A DNA stretch of 52,042 nucleotides, taken from Bacillota bacterium (GTDB taxonomy: Bacteria; Bacillota; Bacilli; Alicyclobacillales; SLC66). The position numbers and the translations under genes were made by a program. The DNA is taken from contig JAJZCW010000024.1 of NCBI GenBank assembly GCA_021828865.1, positions 1 to 52,042 of the forward strand, given 5' to 3'. Within the stretch, counting starts at the first letter, position 1. Each line of letters begins with the position of its first letter. Below the pieces are notes generated by a model, which had not been told where the DNA came from, ran no database searches, and saw nothing but the letters and a program-made list of their open reading frames with translations. Positions 1-11,426 of the stretch are shown here, piece after piece.

Positions 1-10
1 AAACTCTCAG
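1..10 (-). rRNA. 16S ribosomal RNA gene, extreme 5' end (partial)
   Basis: Read on the minus strand, the first window bases end in CTGAGAGTTT, which matches the start of a bacterial 16S gene just before the conserved GATCCTGGCTCAG. A near-consensus promoter and an rRNA-type leader lie immediately upstream on the same strand, and an rRNA operon after gyrA is common in Bacilli. Only about ten bases are present; the exact mature 5' end is not determined. Confidence 0.75.
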
Positions 11-110
11 TCATATCTACTGACGTTGTTGCTGCATTGCATATCACGCACGTGGTACTCTATACGCGTTTAGTTTTCAAGGATCGAACCGCCGTCCTCG
101 CGGCGACAAA
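11..110 (-). other. rRNA operon leader
   Basis: The minus strand between the promoter and the 16S start contains a GATCCTTGAAAACTAAAC block near positions 68-85. This resembles the conserved TTGAAAACTRAAC element of Bacilli rRNA leaders and spacers (antitermination and processing region). Its function is inferred from family knowledge. Confidence 0.6.
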
Positions 111-114
111 ACGT

Positions 115-143
115 AATATACCATGCCTGATTCTCGATGTCAA
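115..143 (-). promoter_or_regulatory. rRNA operon promoter
   Basis: On the minus strand a perfect -35 TTGACA (138-143) is separated by exactly 17 nt from -10 TATATT (115-120). It points toward the 16S gene at the left edge. Confidence 0.85.
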
Positions 144-239
144 CCTTAGTTTTATCTCTTTTTATTGTATATTTATTGATGTGGTAAATTTCCATTACTA
201 AATTCCTTTTTACTGTGGATACAGACTGTTTTTATGAGT

Positions 240-511
240 AAAATCAAGTAATGAGAAGGTGGATCAATTTGAATCCATGGTATCCATTGGCATCCTTCCC
301 ACTGATAAATCCGAAGGATTCCAACTATTGCTGATTGGTATTCCTACTTTGTGAAGCTAGCCCTTATGAGAAAAGTGATTACGCCCTGGTCTTACGGCCT
401 CTCCACAGCCTATCACCGGTAACCCGCCGACTAAGATGTTTTGTGCGGCATCGATAGCAAGGTTAAATGGACACTTTGTTAATCCATACATTTTCAGTAG
501 GAGGTGATTGG
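240..511. other. Intergenic stretch, no recognised gene
   Basis: About 270 bases between the rRNA promoter and the small membrane-protein gene. It has no convincing ORF and does not contain the signature motifs of SRP RNA or tmRNA that I could recognise. The part from about 375 to 465 is richer in GC than its surroundings, so an uncharacterised RNA or leader is possible. Confidence 0.3.
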
Positions 512-763
512 ATGATCATCGGCTTTGGGTTTGGCAATCCACTTATCAGCATCTTGATGTTAATAGCAACTTCACTAATCAGTTATGTGATCTTTCGTTT
601 GTTTTCCAAAAAATCATTTACAACTCCTAAACCTACTCGTAGTGAGTTGCGACAATATTATTATGATCAACGCAGACAAGTCCAAGAATTGTCTTCCCAA
701 TTTGATCTGACTGATGAAGAGATCGAAGCGAAAATTAACGAAGAACTCGGTCCTTATGAATAA
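512..763 (+). CDS. Small membrane-anchored hypothetical protein
   Basis: An 83-aa protein. The start at 512 is chosen because a strong GGAGGTGATTGG ribosome-binding site directly precedes this ATG; the upstream in-frame ATG at 467 lacks one. Residues about 8-27 form one hydrophobic segment (ISILMLIATSLISYVIF), followed by basic KK residues and a charged, helical C-terminal region rich in Q, E and K. This suggests a bitopic protein with a cytoplasmic tail. It is convergent with gyrA. I do not recognise a family and assign no function. Confidence 0.6.
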   Translation: MIIGFGFGNPLISILMLIATSLISYVIFRLFSKKSFTTPKPTRSELRQYYYDQRRQVQELSSQFDLTDEEIEAKINEELGPYE

Positions 764-770
764 TTTTTTA

Positions 771-812
771 TAAAAAAAACCACCGCGGACAAATTTCATC
801 CATCAGGTGGCT
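771..812 (-). terminator. Weak terminator after gyrA
   Basis: Minus-strand CCACC and GGTGG arms (806-810 and 780-784) enclose a roughly 21-nt loop and are followed by eight T residues. The stem is short, so this is a modest intrinsic terminator for the gyrA transcript. Confidence 0.45.
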
Positions 813-829
813 TAAAAATATTATCGTCT

Positions 830-3283
830 CTAACTGTTCGTCTCTTCTCCTGTATCCGCATCGCTTGCCGCGATCCTTGCCACCGTACTGACTTCGGAAT
901 CCCCCACATTGATTAACTTGACACCCTGAGTATTACGACCCAGTTGCGATATTTCATCGATGTGCAACCTTATTGCTACCCCATTTGTTGTAATAATCAT
1001 TAGTTCCTCGTGCTCATGTACCACTTTCAGTCCGACGACATATCCTTTTTTCTTTTGGACATTCAGCGTCTTGATTCCTTTACCGCCTCGCGTCTGGCTA
1101 CGATAATCATCAATTGATGTACGCTTACCATACCCATTACTAGTCACGACCAACACATCGTGATCATGTTGTACCACATCCATATCAATCACTCGGTCAT
1201 CCACGTCAAGCGTAATTCCTTTCACACCAGCTGCAGTTCTCCCCATCGGGCGGACTCCTGATTCAGGGAATCTGATGGACATTCCCTTGCGGGTACCCAT
1301 GATAATTTCCTGTTCACCGTCTGTAAGTTTGACGATTATGAGCTCATCGTCCTCTTTCAGGGATAAGGCGATCATTCCTGATTTTCGGATGTTCATAAAT
1401 TGACTTAGTGTTGTTTTCTTAACAATTCCATTTTTGGTTGCAGAAAAGACAAAATGATTTTCGCTTTCTAGTTCCTCATTGCTGACAGGTATTACTGCGG
1501 AAATAGTTTCCCCTTGCTCAATATTGAGTAAATTGATGATAGGGATGCCTTTTGCAGTTCGACCATATTCAGGGATTTCATAACCCATCAGCTTATAAAC
1601 CTTACCTTTATTGGTAAAGAAAAATATCGTATTGTGCGATGAGGTAATAAACAGATGCTCCACGAAGTCTTCTTCTTTGGTGCCAATCGCGGTCACCCCT
1701 CGCCCACCACGACGCTGACTCTTATAGGTATTGGAAGGAAGTCTCTTAATATATCCCGCATGGGTGATCGTAATGACGATCTCCTGCTCCTGGATTAAAT
1801 CTGCCTCATCCACTTCACCTTCTGCAGCCATGATGCGGGTCAGACGTTCATCACCATATTTGTCTCTGATCTCAAGGATTTCTTTGCGAATCACTTCGAG
1901 TACCAGCTTTTCGTCCGCCAATATAGCCTTATATTCGTTAATTGCCTTCAGCAATTCATTGTATTCATTATCAATTTTTTCTCTTTCGAGTCCTGTCAGA
2001 CGCTGCAAGCGCATGTCGAGTATCGCCTGAGCTTGCTCTTCGGATAACGAGAAGGTTTCGATCAGTCCGTTTCTTGCTTCCTCAACGTTAGCAGATCCAC
2101 GAATCAGGGCGATGACCTGATCCAGATGGTCAAGCGCAATACGCAATCCCTCTAGAATATGGGCGCGCGCTTCTGCTTTGCGAAGATCGTATGTGGTTCT
2201 CCTTACGATCACTTCTTTTTGATGTTCCAGGTAATAATAAAGGATATCCCGCAGCGACAAGACTTTTGGTTTCCCGTTAACAAGCGCCAATGAATTGACG
2301 CCAAAGGTGGTTTGAAGCGCTGTGTGTTTATACAAATTGTTCAGCAATACCTGAGGCCTGACGTCGCGCCTTAGTTCGATAACAATTCGCATCCCATTGC
2401 GGTCGCTTTCATCGCGCAAATCGGTGATGCCATCGATCTTCTTTTCCCTTGCAAGTTCGGCAATTTTTTCAATCAATTTGGCCTTATTAACTTGATACGG
2501 AATCTCTGTAAAGATAATCCGCATTTTGCCGTTGGTACTTTCTTCGATTGTATGTACCGCTCTGATGGTAATGCTACCGTGGCCTGTGTGATAGGCCTGA
2601 CGGATTCCTTCTCTCCCTAAAATCACTCCGGCAGTAGGAAAATCAGGTCCTTTAATGACCGTCATCAAATCATCTACTGTTGCATCAGGATTATCAATGA
2701 GCATAATCACGCCATCAATCGCCTCAGTTAGGTTGTGAGGAGGCATATTGGTGGCCATTCCCACAGCAATACCCGAAGAACCATTGACGAGTAGATTCGG
2801 AAAACGAGAGGGTAGCACGATCGGTTCCTTCTCGTTCCCATCGTAGTTCGGTTGAAAATCCACTGTTTCTTTATTGATATCCCGCACCATTTCAATGGCA
2901 AGCGGCGCCATCTTAGATTCCGTATACCGCATGGCAGCGGCAGCATCACCATCAACACTACCAAAATTGCCGTGTCCATCTACGAGTAGGTATCGGATAG
3001 AAAAATTCTGCGCCATGCGAACTAATGCGTCATATACCGCTGCATCACCGTGCGGATGATATTTGGCAATGACATCCCCTACGATACGAGCTGATTTTTT
3101 GTAGGGTTTATCCGGCGTCATTCCAAGTTCAAGCATCGCAAAGATAATCCGTCGATGGACAGGCTTAAGCCCATCGCGAACATCCGGTATGGCGCGACTG
3201 ACAATGACGCTCATGGCATAGTCAATAAAAGAAGTTCTAAGTTCAGAACTGATGTCTACTTGTACCACATGATCTGTAGCCAC
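830..3283 (-). CDS. gyrA: DNA gyrase subunit A
   Basis: An 817-aa protein of normal length for GyrA, the subunit that cleaves and rejoins DNA during ATP-driven negative supercoiling. The active-site tyrosine is in the MRYTE motif (about residue 120). The GyrA box QRRGGRG lies near residue 520 at the start of the C-terminal DNA-wrapping domain. The start has an AGGAGG site 5 nt upstream. In the quinolone-resistance region the sequence is [12 protein letters not shown], so the position equivalent to E. coli Ser83 is Ala (residue 81), while the Asp87 equivalent is kept (Asp85). It lies downstream of gyrB with 33 nt between them, probably one transcript. Confidence 0.98.
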   Translation of the reverse strand: MATDHVVQVDISSELRTSFIDYAMSVIVSRAIPDVRDGLKPVHRRIIFAMLELGMTPDKPYKKSARIVGDVIAKYHPHGDAAVYDALVRMAQNFSIRYLLVDGHGNFGSVDGDAAAAMRYTESKMAPLAIEMVRDINKETVDFQPNYDGNEKEPIVLPSRFPNLLVNGSSGIAVGMATNMPPHNLTEAIDGVIMLIDNPDATVDDLMTVIKGPDFPTAGVILGREGIRQAYHTGHGSITIRAVHTIEESTNGKMRIIFTEIPYQVNKAKLIEKIAELAREKKIDGITDLRDESDRNGMRIVIELRRDVRPQVLLNNLYKHTALQTTFGVNSLALVNGKPKVLSLRDILYYYLEHQKEVIVRRTTYDLRKAEARAHILEGLRIALDHLDQVIALIRGSANVEEARNGLIETFSLSEEQAQAILDMRLQRLTGLEREKIDNEYNELLKAINEYKAILADEKLVLEVIRKEILEIRDKYGDERLTRIMAAEGEVDEADLIQEQEIVITITHAGYIKRLPSNTYKSQRRGGRGVTAIGTKEEDFVEHLFITSSHNTIFFFTNKGKVYKLMGYEIPEYGRTAKGIPIINLLNIEQGETISAVIPVSNEELESENHFVFSATKNGIVKKTTLSQFMNIRKSGMIALSLKEDDELIIVKLTDGEQEIIMGTRKGMSIRFPESGVRPMGRTAAGVKGITLDVDDRVIDMDVVQHDHDVLVVTSNGYGKRTSIDDYRSQTRGGKGIKTLNVQKKKGYVVGLKVVHEHEELMIITTNGVAIRLHIDEISQLGRNTQGVKLINVGDSEVSTVARIAASDADTGEETNS

Positions 3284-3316
3284 ATGAATCCTCCTAAAAT
3301 CATTTCAATCCCCAAA

Positions 3317-5236
<1,920 letters not shown>

Positions 5237-5263
5237 TCACATTGAATAATCTTCGTACGAGGG

Positions 5264-5485
5264 TCAGGATAAAGATATTTCCATTCGTTTTTTAAGTGTT
5301 GCTGCAGAAATGGGAGATAGGAATTCTTTCGTATCAGTAATCACATAAGATTTTTGGTCAAATTCGTCAATGGTAATCAATTGGCCGGATAGTTGAGAGG
5401 GTTGATGGTTTTTTACGTCGATAATCGCGATGATCTCTTCCGTGCGGATTACGTAATCCCCTCCAATATGTACATACAACTCCAT
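5264..5485 (-). CDS. remB: RemB-type DUF370 regulator (YaaB family)
   Basis: A 73-aa protein between recF and gyrB, exactly where Bacilli carry yaaB/remB. The N-terminus MELYVHIGGDYVIRTEEIIA and the short all-beta sequence match the DUF370 family. In Bacillus, RemA and RemB take part in control of extracellular matrix genes; that role here is inferred from family and position. recF ends one base before its start, so translation is probably coupled. Confidence 0.85.
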   Translation of the reverse strand: MELYVHIGGDYVIRTEEIIAIIDVKNHQPSQLSGQLITIDEFDQKSYVITDTKEFLSPISAATLKKRMEISLS

Positions 5486-6574
5486 TCACCTCTCATTGGT
5501 TATTATACCATGTGCAACTTTGAAAAATCTGCTTGCTCCCCATTCGTCTCCTTGCATCCCGCTCGACTGGGATATTGTCATGATCGTTTGTGTTTGGTGT
5601 ACCATGTCAATCAAAGCCGATTGACGGCGCTCATCAAGCTCGGACAATACATCATCAAGCAATAATACTGGATACTCTCCTATCACATTCTTAAAGTAAT
5701 CCATGATTGAAAATTTCATAGAAAGTACCGCGGATCGGATCTGACCTTGGGAAGCAAATCTGGCAGCCGGTCTGTTTTCAATGCTGATGACGATATCATC
5801 GCGATGAGGTCCTATGCTTGTATAACCTTTTTCTTTATCTTTGGCAAGATTCCTTTTTAGCCCCTCTTCAAGTTGACTCGTTATATCGGAAAGCGAATGA
5901 CCATCGACAGTGGGACGATAATTTAGAGTTAACTGTTCTTCTTGTCCAGAAAGCTGGCGATAACGTTCAATGGCAAATTCATTAATTTTTCTAATAAATA
6001 AACCTCTCTCAAAAATAATTTTTGCCCCACTTTTACTTAAAGATTCATCCCAAGTGGTAATCGCGTCATATTGGTGTTTTTTTAAGAGAATGTTTCTCTG
6101 ATTTAAAAGGCGTTGGTAGGTTCTCAATTCCTGTATGAAATTAACAGATGATTGTACCATATATTGGTTCATGAATCTGCGCCGTTCCTCAGGGCCACCT
6201 TTGACCATTTCCAGATCATCCGGTGTAAAAAGTACCATTTGAAACTTTCCGATCAGATCTGAAATGCTGTTTTTTCGAACTTGATTAACAGCAATTTGTT
6301 TCCCTTTTTGCATGACTTTTATCGCCAATTGTTCATGTTTTGACTTGCTTAATAAATTGAGTCGCAATTGTGCCGCATCTTGTCCAAACCGTATTAAATC
6401 CATATCCTGTTTGGCGCGAACAGACTTACCAAGTGCAAATAAGGCAAGCGCCTCTAAAATAGAGGTTTTGCCTTGCCCGTTTGCTCCTGCAATCACGTTG
6501 ATGCCATCATCAAATTGAATTTGACTGTATTCAAATATCCGAAAATTAAAGAGAAGCAAATCAGTTATTGTCAT
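5486..6574 (-). CDS. recF: DNA replication and repair protein RecF
   Basis: A 362-aa SMC-like ATPase of the RecFOR recombination-mediator pathway, which helps load RecA at single-strand gaps. Walker A is GANGQGKTS (about residues 30-38), and the ABC signature and Walker B region is LLLDDVLSELDERRQ near residue 305. The N-terminal LFNFRIFEYSQIQF is typical. It overlaps yaaA by a few bases at its start and abuts remB, so dnaN-yaaA-recF-remB looks like a tightly packed operon. Confidence 0.97.
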   Translation of the reverse strand: MTITDLLLFNFRIFEYSQIQFDDGINVIAGANGQGKTSILEALALFALGKSVRAKQDMDLIRFGQDAAQLRLNLLSKSKHEQLAIKVMQKGKQIAVNQVRKNSISDLIGKFQMVLFTPDDLEMVKGGPEERRRFMNQYMVQSSVNFIQELRTYQRLLNQRNILLKKHQYDAITTWDESLSKSGAKIIFERGLFIRKINEFAIERYRQLSGQEEQLTLNYRPTVDGHSLSDITSQLEEGLKRNLAKDKEKGYTSIGPHRDDIVISIENRPAARFASQGQIRSAVLSMKFSIMDYFKNVIGEYPVLLLDDVLSELDERRQSALIDMVHQTQTIMTISQSSGMQGDEWGASRFFKVAHGIITNER

Positions 6575-6788
6575 GATTACTTCTTGTAATCACGATCTGA
6601 AGACCGTTTACAGCGACTACATCTCCCGGATAAAGTTTTTTCCCTCTCTCTTTTACTCTCGATCCATTCACAAATACATTTTCATCTTGAAGAAATGATT
6701 TTACCATTCCCCCTGATGCAATGACATCACCTAATTTTAAAGCTTGTTGTAAAGTGATAAATTCTGTGTGAATTGGAATTTTCATCAT
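6561..6788 (-). CDS. yaaA: S4-domain RNA-binding protein YaaA
   Basis: A 75-aa protein with an S4 RNA-binding fold: the LQQALKLGDVIASGGMVKSF helix-turn segment, then VNGSRVKERGKKLYPGDVV. The same small S4 gene sits between dnaN and recF in most Bacilli. Family members are linked to ribosome or RNA binding; the exact target is unknown. It overlaps dnaN by 4 bases at its 5' end and recF at its 3' end, implying translational coupling. Confidence 0.9.
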   Translation of the reverse strand: MMKIPIHTEFITLQQALKLGDVIASGGMVKSFLQDENVFVNGSRVKERGKKLYPGDVVAVNGLQIVITRSNHDNN

Positions 6789-7927
6789 ATATTTCCTATC
6801 CTAACGGGTAAAATCAAGTGAACGTGCTGATCATTATTTAACTCATAAAGTACAAAGGCGCTTCCTTGGCCGGTAAAATCAATTTTGATGGTGGCCGATC
6901 CTAATGCCCTTAACGCATCAATTAAAAATTTAGCATTACAAGCGATCAGCATTGCCTCTCCAGAAAAAGATTCAGGTTCGACTGTTTCTGTGATTTTTCC
7001 GATCTCTGGTGAATGGGAGGAAACTTCAATAAAAGATGGCTTTAATTGAATGCGAATCACCTGATTTTCGTTATCTCTAGCGAGTAACGCAGCCCGTTCT
7101 ATGCAATCGAGTAAATTTTTTCCATCAATTTGGAGATTGGATCGAAAAGAAGAGGGAAAAATTCTTGAAATATCTGGATAATTACCCTCGATTAACCTCG
7201 AATAAAAATAGGTATTCGCAAAAGAAACCAGTAACTGATTCTGGGTTATGTGGATATTTACAAGCGTATCGTCATCGGGAATGATTTTTGCTAGTTCCGT
7301 TAGACTTTTACCAGGAATAATTGCCTCTATTGCCTCATAGCCTGTTGGTACATCCACTTCAATCGTTTGCATCGCTAAACGGTGACTGTCTGTGGCTGAA
7401 AAGCTGATGGTACCTTCCTGATACTTTAGCAAGATCCCTGTTAGTGTCGGTCTGACCTCTGAATTGGAGACTGCAAATACGGTATGTTCAATCAGCATTT
7501 TTAACGTGTCTGCTTGCAAAGTAAATCCTACTTCCTCATGGATCTCAGGTAAAGAAGGGTATTCCCTCGGGTCCATTCCGTTAAGGGTATAAGTGGCATT
7601 ACCAGAATGGATGATTGCAGTAAAATCTTGCACATCAATTCGTACTAGTGGTTGCGGAAGTTTCCGGACGATTTCAATGACATATTTGGCATTTAGCACA
7701 ATAGACCCGGGTTCTTCTATTTGTAATGGGTTATCTTCTTGGTCCGGTAACGATGAGATGTTGGTTTTTATCCCTATTTCTTGATCGTAAGCACTGATTT
7801 CTAATTTTTCGTAATCAGCATGAAGTAAGATGCCGTAGAGAATCATTTTTGTTGTTCTTGTGGGAACTGCTCGTTGAACATCTTGCAAAGCATGAAGAAG
7901 TTCATTCTTTTTAATGACGAGTCTCAT
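6785..7927 (-). CDS. dnaN: DNA polymerase III beta subunit (sliding clamp)
   Basis: A 380-aa protein of normal length that forms the ring tethering the replicative polymerase to DNA. Three repeated clamp domains can be followed, with the conserved ATDSHRLA near residue 180, IPGKSLTELAKII near 225 and the C-terminal LPVRI ending. It lies downstream of dnaA across a gap that holds a DnaA-box-like sequence. The window has a second, very divergent clamp gene in the integrated element at 32.1 kb. Confidence 0.98.
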   Translation of the reverse strand: MRLVIKKNELLHALQDVQRAVPTRTTKMILYGILLHADYEKLEISAYDQEIGIKTNISSLPDQEDNPLQIEEPGSIVLNAKYVIEIVRKLPQPLVRIDVQDFTAIIHSGNATYTLNGMDPREYPSLPEIHEEVGFTLQADTLKMLIEHTVFAVSNSEVRPTLTGILLKYQEGTISFSATDSHRLAMQTIEVDVPTGYEAIEAIIPGKSLTELAKIIPDDDTLVNIHITQNQLLVSFANTYFYSRLIEGNYPDISRIFPSSFRSNLQIDGKNLLDCIERAALLARDNENQVIRIQLKPSFIEVSSHSPEIGKITETVEPESFSGEAMLIACNAKFLIDALRALGSATIKIDFTGQGSAFVLYELNNDQHVHLILPVRIGNI

Positions 7928-8089
7928 CGTGACATAATCTCCTTGGTTACGGAATAGTTATAGTAGTTTTTTAAATAATAATAGTACTAGTATAGCTTGT
8001 GGATACGTGGATAAGCCTTATTTTTGTTGTCCAGACTGTTATTTTGTTGTGGATATTTTCCGGACAAACTTGTGTATAACTTGTTAATC
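7928..8089 (-). promoter_or_regulatory. dnaA-dnaN intergenic region with DnaA-box-like sites
   Basis: AT-rich spacer with TGTGGATACGTGGATAAG around 7998-8015, another TGTGGATAT near 8050, and TGTGTATAA near 8072. These resemble DnaA boxes and suggest that DnaA binds on both sides of its own gene, as in the two-part origins of Bacillus. It also holds the dnaN ribosome-binding site. Confidence 0.6.
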
Positions 8090-9427
8090 TTAATGAGACA
8101 GTCTTTCTCTTAACTTGCTTACTAATTTTGATATTTGCGCATCGCTATTTAAGTCTTTCTCCACCTTGTTGATGGCATGCATGACAGTGGTGTGATCTCT
8201 GCCTCCAAATTCCTTGCCTATTTTGGGTAGGGATATTCCCGTCAGTTCTCTAGTCAAATACATGGCGATTTGTCTAGGATAAACGATGTCCTTTTGTCTT
8301 GATTTACTGCGCAGATCATCTGGTTTGACGTGGAACTGGTCGCATACCGCTCGTTGAATATCGTGAACAGTGAGCGCCTTAGCAATATTTTCAGGGACAA
8401 GTTCTACCAGTGCTTCCTGTGCCAGAGGAAGGTCGACATCTCTATTCATCATGGAGGAGAAGGCAATAATTCTAATGAGCGCTCCTTCCAGTTCCCGTAC
8501 ATTGGATTCGATTTTATTTGCTATGTACAAAAATACATCGTCGGGCAGTTCTATCCCTTCAGATTTTGCTTTTTTATGCAAAATAGCGACACGGGTTTCA
8601 AATTCAGGTGGCTTGATATCAATGATCAGTCCGCCTGAAAATCTTGAACGAAGTCTATCTTCCAGGTGTTGAATGTCTTTGGGAGGCCGATCGCTGGTAA
8701 TTACGATCTGTTTATGTTCCGTATGGAGCGCATTAAAGGTATGGAAAAATTCTTCCTGAGTTCCTTCTTTTCCTGCAATAAACTGGATATCGTCAATGAG
8801 GAGAATATCCACTTTACGATACTTATTCCTAAATTCATCGATGGTTCCCATTTGAAGTGCTGTGACAAATTCATTGACAAATGTCTCACTGGTGTTATAG
8901 ACAATTTTGGCACGAGAGTTGATTTCAAGCGCATGTTGTCCAATTGCATGCATTAAATGAGTTTTCCCTAGTCCCACACCACCATACAAAAAAAAGGGAT
9001 TATAGTTTTGAGCTGGTCGTTCTGATACGGCAATGCTCGCCGCGTGTGCTAAACGATTGCGGTCTCCAATGACAAATGTTTCAAAGGTATAGCGTGGATT
9101 AAATTGTGGAATATTAAAGAAATTTTCATTGTTATGATGCCCATATGCACTTTTGCCATTATTCTTTGTTTTAGCATCTTCAGATAATATCAATTTAATG
9201 CTTAATGGACGTTGTTCAATAAGCGATATCGCATTTAGAATTTCTGAATATAAGTTTTTTTGGATATGGTCTAATGCTACTTCGGTTGGAACTTTGATCA
9301 CTAACTGATCTCCATTCAATGAGTCCACTTTAGTCGCTGCAAGCCAAGTCTGGAATACCACTTTTCCCACTTTCTTTTCCAATACTTGAAGTGCATTTGA
9401 CCATATGGATTCCCCGGACATTTGCAT
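8090..9427 (-). CDS. dnaA: Chromosomal replication initiator DnaA
   Basis: A 445-aa AAA+ protein that binds DnaA boxes and opens oriC. Walker A is GGVGLGKTHLMHAIG (about residues 148-162), Walker B is VDILLIDDIQF, and the C-terminal DNA-binding signature is GGRDHTTVMHAI. An AAGGAGGA site lies 9 nt before the ATG at 9427; a second ATG two codons later is an equally plausible start. It is flanked by DnaA-box clusters. Confidence 0.98.
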   Translation of the reverse strand: MQMSGESIWSNALQVLEKKVGKVVFQTWLAATKVDSLNGDQLVIKVPTEVALDHIQKNLYSEILNAISLIEQRPLSIKLILSEDAKTKNNGKSAYGHHNNENFFNIPQFNPRYTFETFVIGDRNRLAHAASIAVSERPAQNYNPFFLYGGVGLGKTHLMHAIGQHALEINSRAKIVYNTSETFVNEFVTALQMGTIDEFRNKYRKVDILLIDDIQFIAGKEGTQEEFFHTFNALHTEHKQIVITSDRPPKDIQHLEDRLRSRFSGGLIIDIKPPEFETRVAILHKKAKSEGIELPDDVFLYIANKIESNVRELEGALIRIIAFSSMMNRDVDLPLAQEALVELVPENIAKALTVHDIQRAVCDQFHVKPDDLRSKSRQKDIVYPRQIAMYLTRELTGISLPKIGKEFGGRDHTTVMHAINKVEKDLNSDAQISKLVSKLRERLSH

Positions 9428-9858
9428 GGTCGTAAATCCTCCTTGATAGTCGAAAAATCAGGGGTGTTTATCCACAAGGTGATTATTTCTATATTATCTT
9501 TATTGTCGTCGTTGCTGGAGGTTATTTTTTTATCGTGAGGTTTATCATTATTCACAGATGCATAAAACGCGGATAACTTATCCACACCTGTTGATAAGTT
9601 TGTGGATAAACAAAAATATTATCAGCAATAAGTGCTTGATCATCATATCAAAATAATCCGAGTACGTACAAGACCAAAAAACCTGCCAAAATGACTATCT
9701 CTGTGGATATTAATAGATTAACTTGATGGATATCTTTTATTTTCACAAAGTATATCCACATGTGGATAAGTGGATGTGAACAATTAAAACTTGACACGCC
9801 TTATGAGCATTGAATATAATTTATTGGTATTTCTGTTTAGGGTTTTTTAGGGGGTGTT
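9428..9858. other. oriC: Replication origin oriC (DnaA-box cluster)
   Basis: A 430-bp AT-rich gap between divergent dnaA and rpmH. Perfect 9-mer DnaA boxes TTATCCACA or their complement occur at 9468-9476, 9578-9586, 9601-9609 and 9761-9769. Near matches occur at 9712-9720 and 9752-9760; the last abuts the 9761 box head to head. The position at the gyrB-recF-dnaN-dnaA/rpmH switch of gene direction supports a bidirectional origin. The strand bias of the flanking genes fits replication moving outward from here. Confidence 0.9.
9791..9820 (+). promoter_or_regulatory. rpmH-rnpA promoter
   Basis: Perfect TTGACA (9791-9796) and perfect TATAAT (9815-9820) with an 18-nt spacer, about 40 nt before rpmH and adjacent to the DnaA boxes. 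Confidence 0.9.
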
Positions 9859-9999
9859 ATGCTCGTGAAACCAACTTACCAACCTAATGTACGCAGGCGC
9901 AAAAAAGTCCATGGCTTTAGAAACAGAATGTCTACGAAGAATGGGCGCCGTGTTTTGGCTGCCAGACGTCGTAAAGGAAGAAAAGTGATTTCCGCATAG
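9859..9999 (+). CDS. rpmH: Ribosomal protein L34
   Basis: A 46-aa, very basic protein of the large ribosomal subunit. It has the family hallmarks [20 protein letters not shown] and the basic C-terminal block [18 protein letters not shown] ribosome-binding site precedes the ATG at 9859. As in almost all bacteria it sits beside dnaA and heads the rpmH-rnpA-yidD-yidC cluster. It is followed by an internal terminator-like hairpin that may set the L34:RnpA ratio. Confidence 0.97.
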   Translation: MLVKPTYQPNVRRRKKVHGFRNRMSTKNGRRVLAARRRKGRKVISA

Positions 10000-10025
10000 A
10001 CCACAACTTTGGTGGTCTTTTTTTG
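9999..10025 (+). terminator. Terminator or attenuator between rpmH and rnpA
   Basis: GACCAC (9999-10004) pairs with GTGGTC (10012-10017) around a 7-nt loop and is followed by eight or nine T residues. It begins on the last base of the rpmH stop codon. Read-through must feed rnpA unless rnpA has its own promoter. Confidence 0.75.
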
Positions 10026-10054
10026 AATGCGGCTCTCGATCTAAGGAGCGCTTC

Positions 10055-10435
10055 ATGACAGAACAATCGAACATTCAGGATACTTCTTTTAAGCTTTCTT
10101 TAAAAAGGCACCGATTAAAACGAAATTCCGATTTTCGTAAAGTTTTTTATCGAGGAAATTCGGTTGCCAATCGTTTTTATGTGCTATATGTTATAAAGAA
10201 AGATCGAAAGAGAAAGACTAGAGTGGGATTCTCTGTAAGTAAAAAAGTGGGGAAAGCCGTTGTTCGTAACCGAGTGAAACGCATTTGCAGGGAAGTATTG
10301 CGAAAGCGTGTCTATCAGTTTGAAAACGGCTTTGACCTAGTGATTATTGCTCGCAGTGATGCCGCTCATTTGAGTTATGCTCAGTCAGAGAAATATTTGG
10401 ATCAACTGTTGGTAAGGGCCAAAATTAGCGAGTGA
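10055..10435 (+). CDS. rnpA: Ribonuclease P protein component
   Basis: A 126-aa basic protein that binds RNase P RNA and helps it cut the 5' leaders from tRNA precursors. The RNR signature is present as [14 protein letters not shown] near residue 72, preceded by [21 protein letters not shown] ribosome-binding site lies just upstream. The N-terminus is about 20 residues longer than the common [12 protein letters not shown] start, which could be an extension or a downstream true start. It lies between rpmH and yidD as usual. Confidence 0.95.
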   Translation: MTEQSNIQDTSFKLSLKRHRLKRNSDFRKVFYRGNSVANRFYVLYVIKKDRKRKTRVGFSVSKKVGKAVVRNRVKRICREVLRKRVYQFENGFDLVIIARSDAAHLSYAQSEKYLDQLLVRAKISE

Positions 10436-10445
10436 GGGACGTTAC

Positions 10446-10655
10446 ATGAAAATAATTGTTGTGAAAATGATTCGCTTTTACCAATTATTTATCTCCCCGT
10501 TAACTCCTTCTTCATGTAGGTTCTACCCTACCTGCTCCCACTACGCGGTTGAAGCGGTCACCAAGCATGGTGTGGTTCGGGGCGGTTGGATGTCGGTGAA
10601 ACGTATTTCACGTTGCGGTCCTTGGCATCCTGGTGGATATGACCCCGTGCCTTAA
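10446..10655 (+). CDS. yidD: Membrane protein insertion efficiency factor YidD
   Basis: A 69-aa protein with the typical YidD pattern: an amphipathic N-terminal helix ([20 protein letters not shown]), conserved cysteines in [13 protein letters not shown], and the C-terminal [15 protein letters not shown]. Family members assist YidC-dependent membrane insertion. It is 10 nt after rnpA and immediately before yidC, the standard order. Confidence 0.95.
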   Translation: MKIIVVKMIRFYQLFISPLTPSSCRFYPTCSHYAVEAVTKHGVVRGGWMSVKRISRCGPWHPGGYDPVP

Positions 10656-10676
10656 TTTGTGGGAGGTTGGAAAAAA

Positions 10677-11426
10677 GTGCGCATTCGCGCTATTCGTAAG
10701 GTTTATTGGGTAATGGCTTCTTTTTTGTGGTTATTTATGTCTACTAGCGCTTTCGCTGCTACGAAGACAACATCAACTTCCACGCATGCGCCTAGTATCT
10801 GGGATCAGATGGTTAATGCTTTTGCTGATTTGATTAATTACGTAGCTCATTTTGTCAGCAATTACGGGTTAGCATTGATCATCGTTACGATTCTTATTCG
10901 TCTGGTTACAGTCCCCCTGATGTTCAAAAGTTTGAAGAACGCGAAGAAAATGCAATTTTTGCAACCTCGTATGGCAGAATTGAAGCAGAAATTTGGTAGT
11001 GACCCAAGAAAGTATCAAGAAGAAGTCATGTCTTTATATAAAGAAGAAGGCGTAAATCCCTTTGGTGGATGTATGCCAATGATTGTACAAGCTGCAATTT
11101 TGACTTTGTTTTATAGGGCTATTTATACTGATGCCAATTTGGCGCATGCTTCGTTTCTCTGGTTATCGCTTGGCAAGCCGGATCCTTTTTATATACTACC
11201 GATTATTGCAGCGGTCACAAGTTATTTTCAGCAACGTCTAACCATGGTGCAAAGTGATCAGACAACGAAGATGATTCAATATATTTTCCCTGTCATGATT
11301 TTTATTTTTGCATGGAAGACGTTTTCTGCATTACCATTGTATTGGGCAGTTAGTAACATCTTTACGATTGTTCAACTTTACTTCACTCACGTGAAGCCGC
11401 GTCAAACGGAGGTAGTCAGTAAATGA
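10677..11426 (+). CDS. yidC: Membrane protein insertase YidC (SpoIIIJ/OxaA1 type)
   Basis: A 249-aa insertase that folds proteins into the cytoplasmic membrane. The GTG at 10677 is preferred because a GGGAGG site lies about 10 nt before it; a GTG at 10659 is in frame but lacks one. An N-terminal signal-like segment ends near STSAFA; I see no lipobox cysteine, unlike Bacillus SpoIIIJ. The conserved arginine of the insertion groove is in TILIRLVTVPLMF. Five membrane spans are expected. It overlaps khpB by 4 nt. Confidence 0.93.
   Translation: MRIRAIRKVYWVMASFLWLFMSTSAFAATKTTSTSTHAPSIWDQMVNAFADLINYVAHFVSNYGLALIIVTILIRLVTVPLMFKSLKNAKKMQFLQPRMAELKQKFGSDPRKYQEEVMSLYKEEGVNPFGGCMPMIVQAAILTLFYRAIYTDANLAHASFLWLSLGKPDPFYILPIIAAVTSYFQQRLTMVQSDQTTKMIQYIFPVMIFIFAWKTFSALPLYWAVSNIFTIVQLYFTHVKPRQTEVVSK

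Noticed and set aside
467..511. Upstream ATG that would extend the small membrane protein by 15 residues
   Set aside because: It has no ribosome-binding site, while the ATG at 512 has a near-perfect one.
1731..2030. Plus-strand open frame opposite gyrA
   Set aside because: It is a shadow of gyrA codon usage with no ribosome site or family match; the same holds for other frames opposite gyrB, dnaA and purA.
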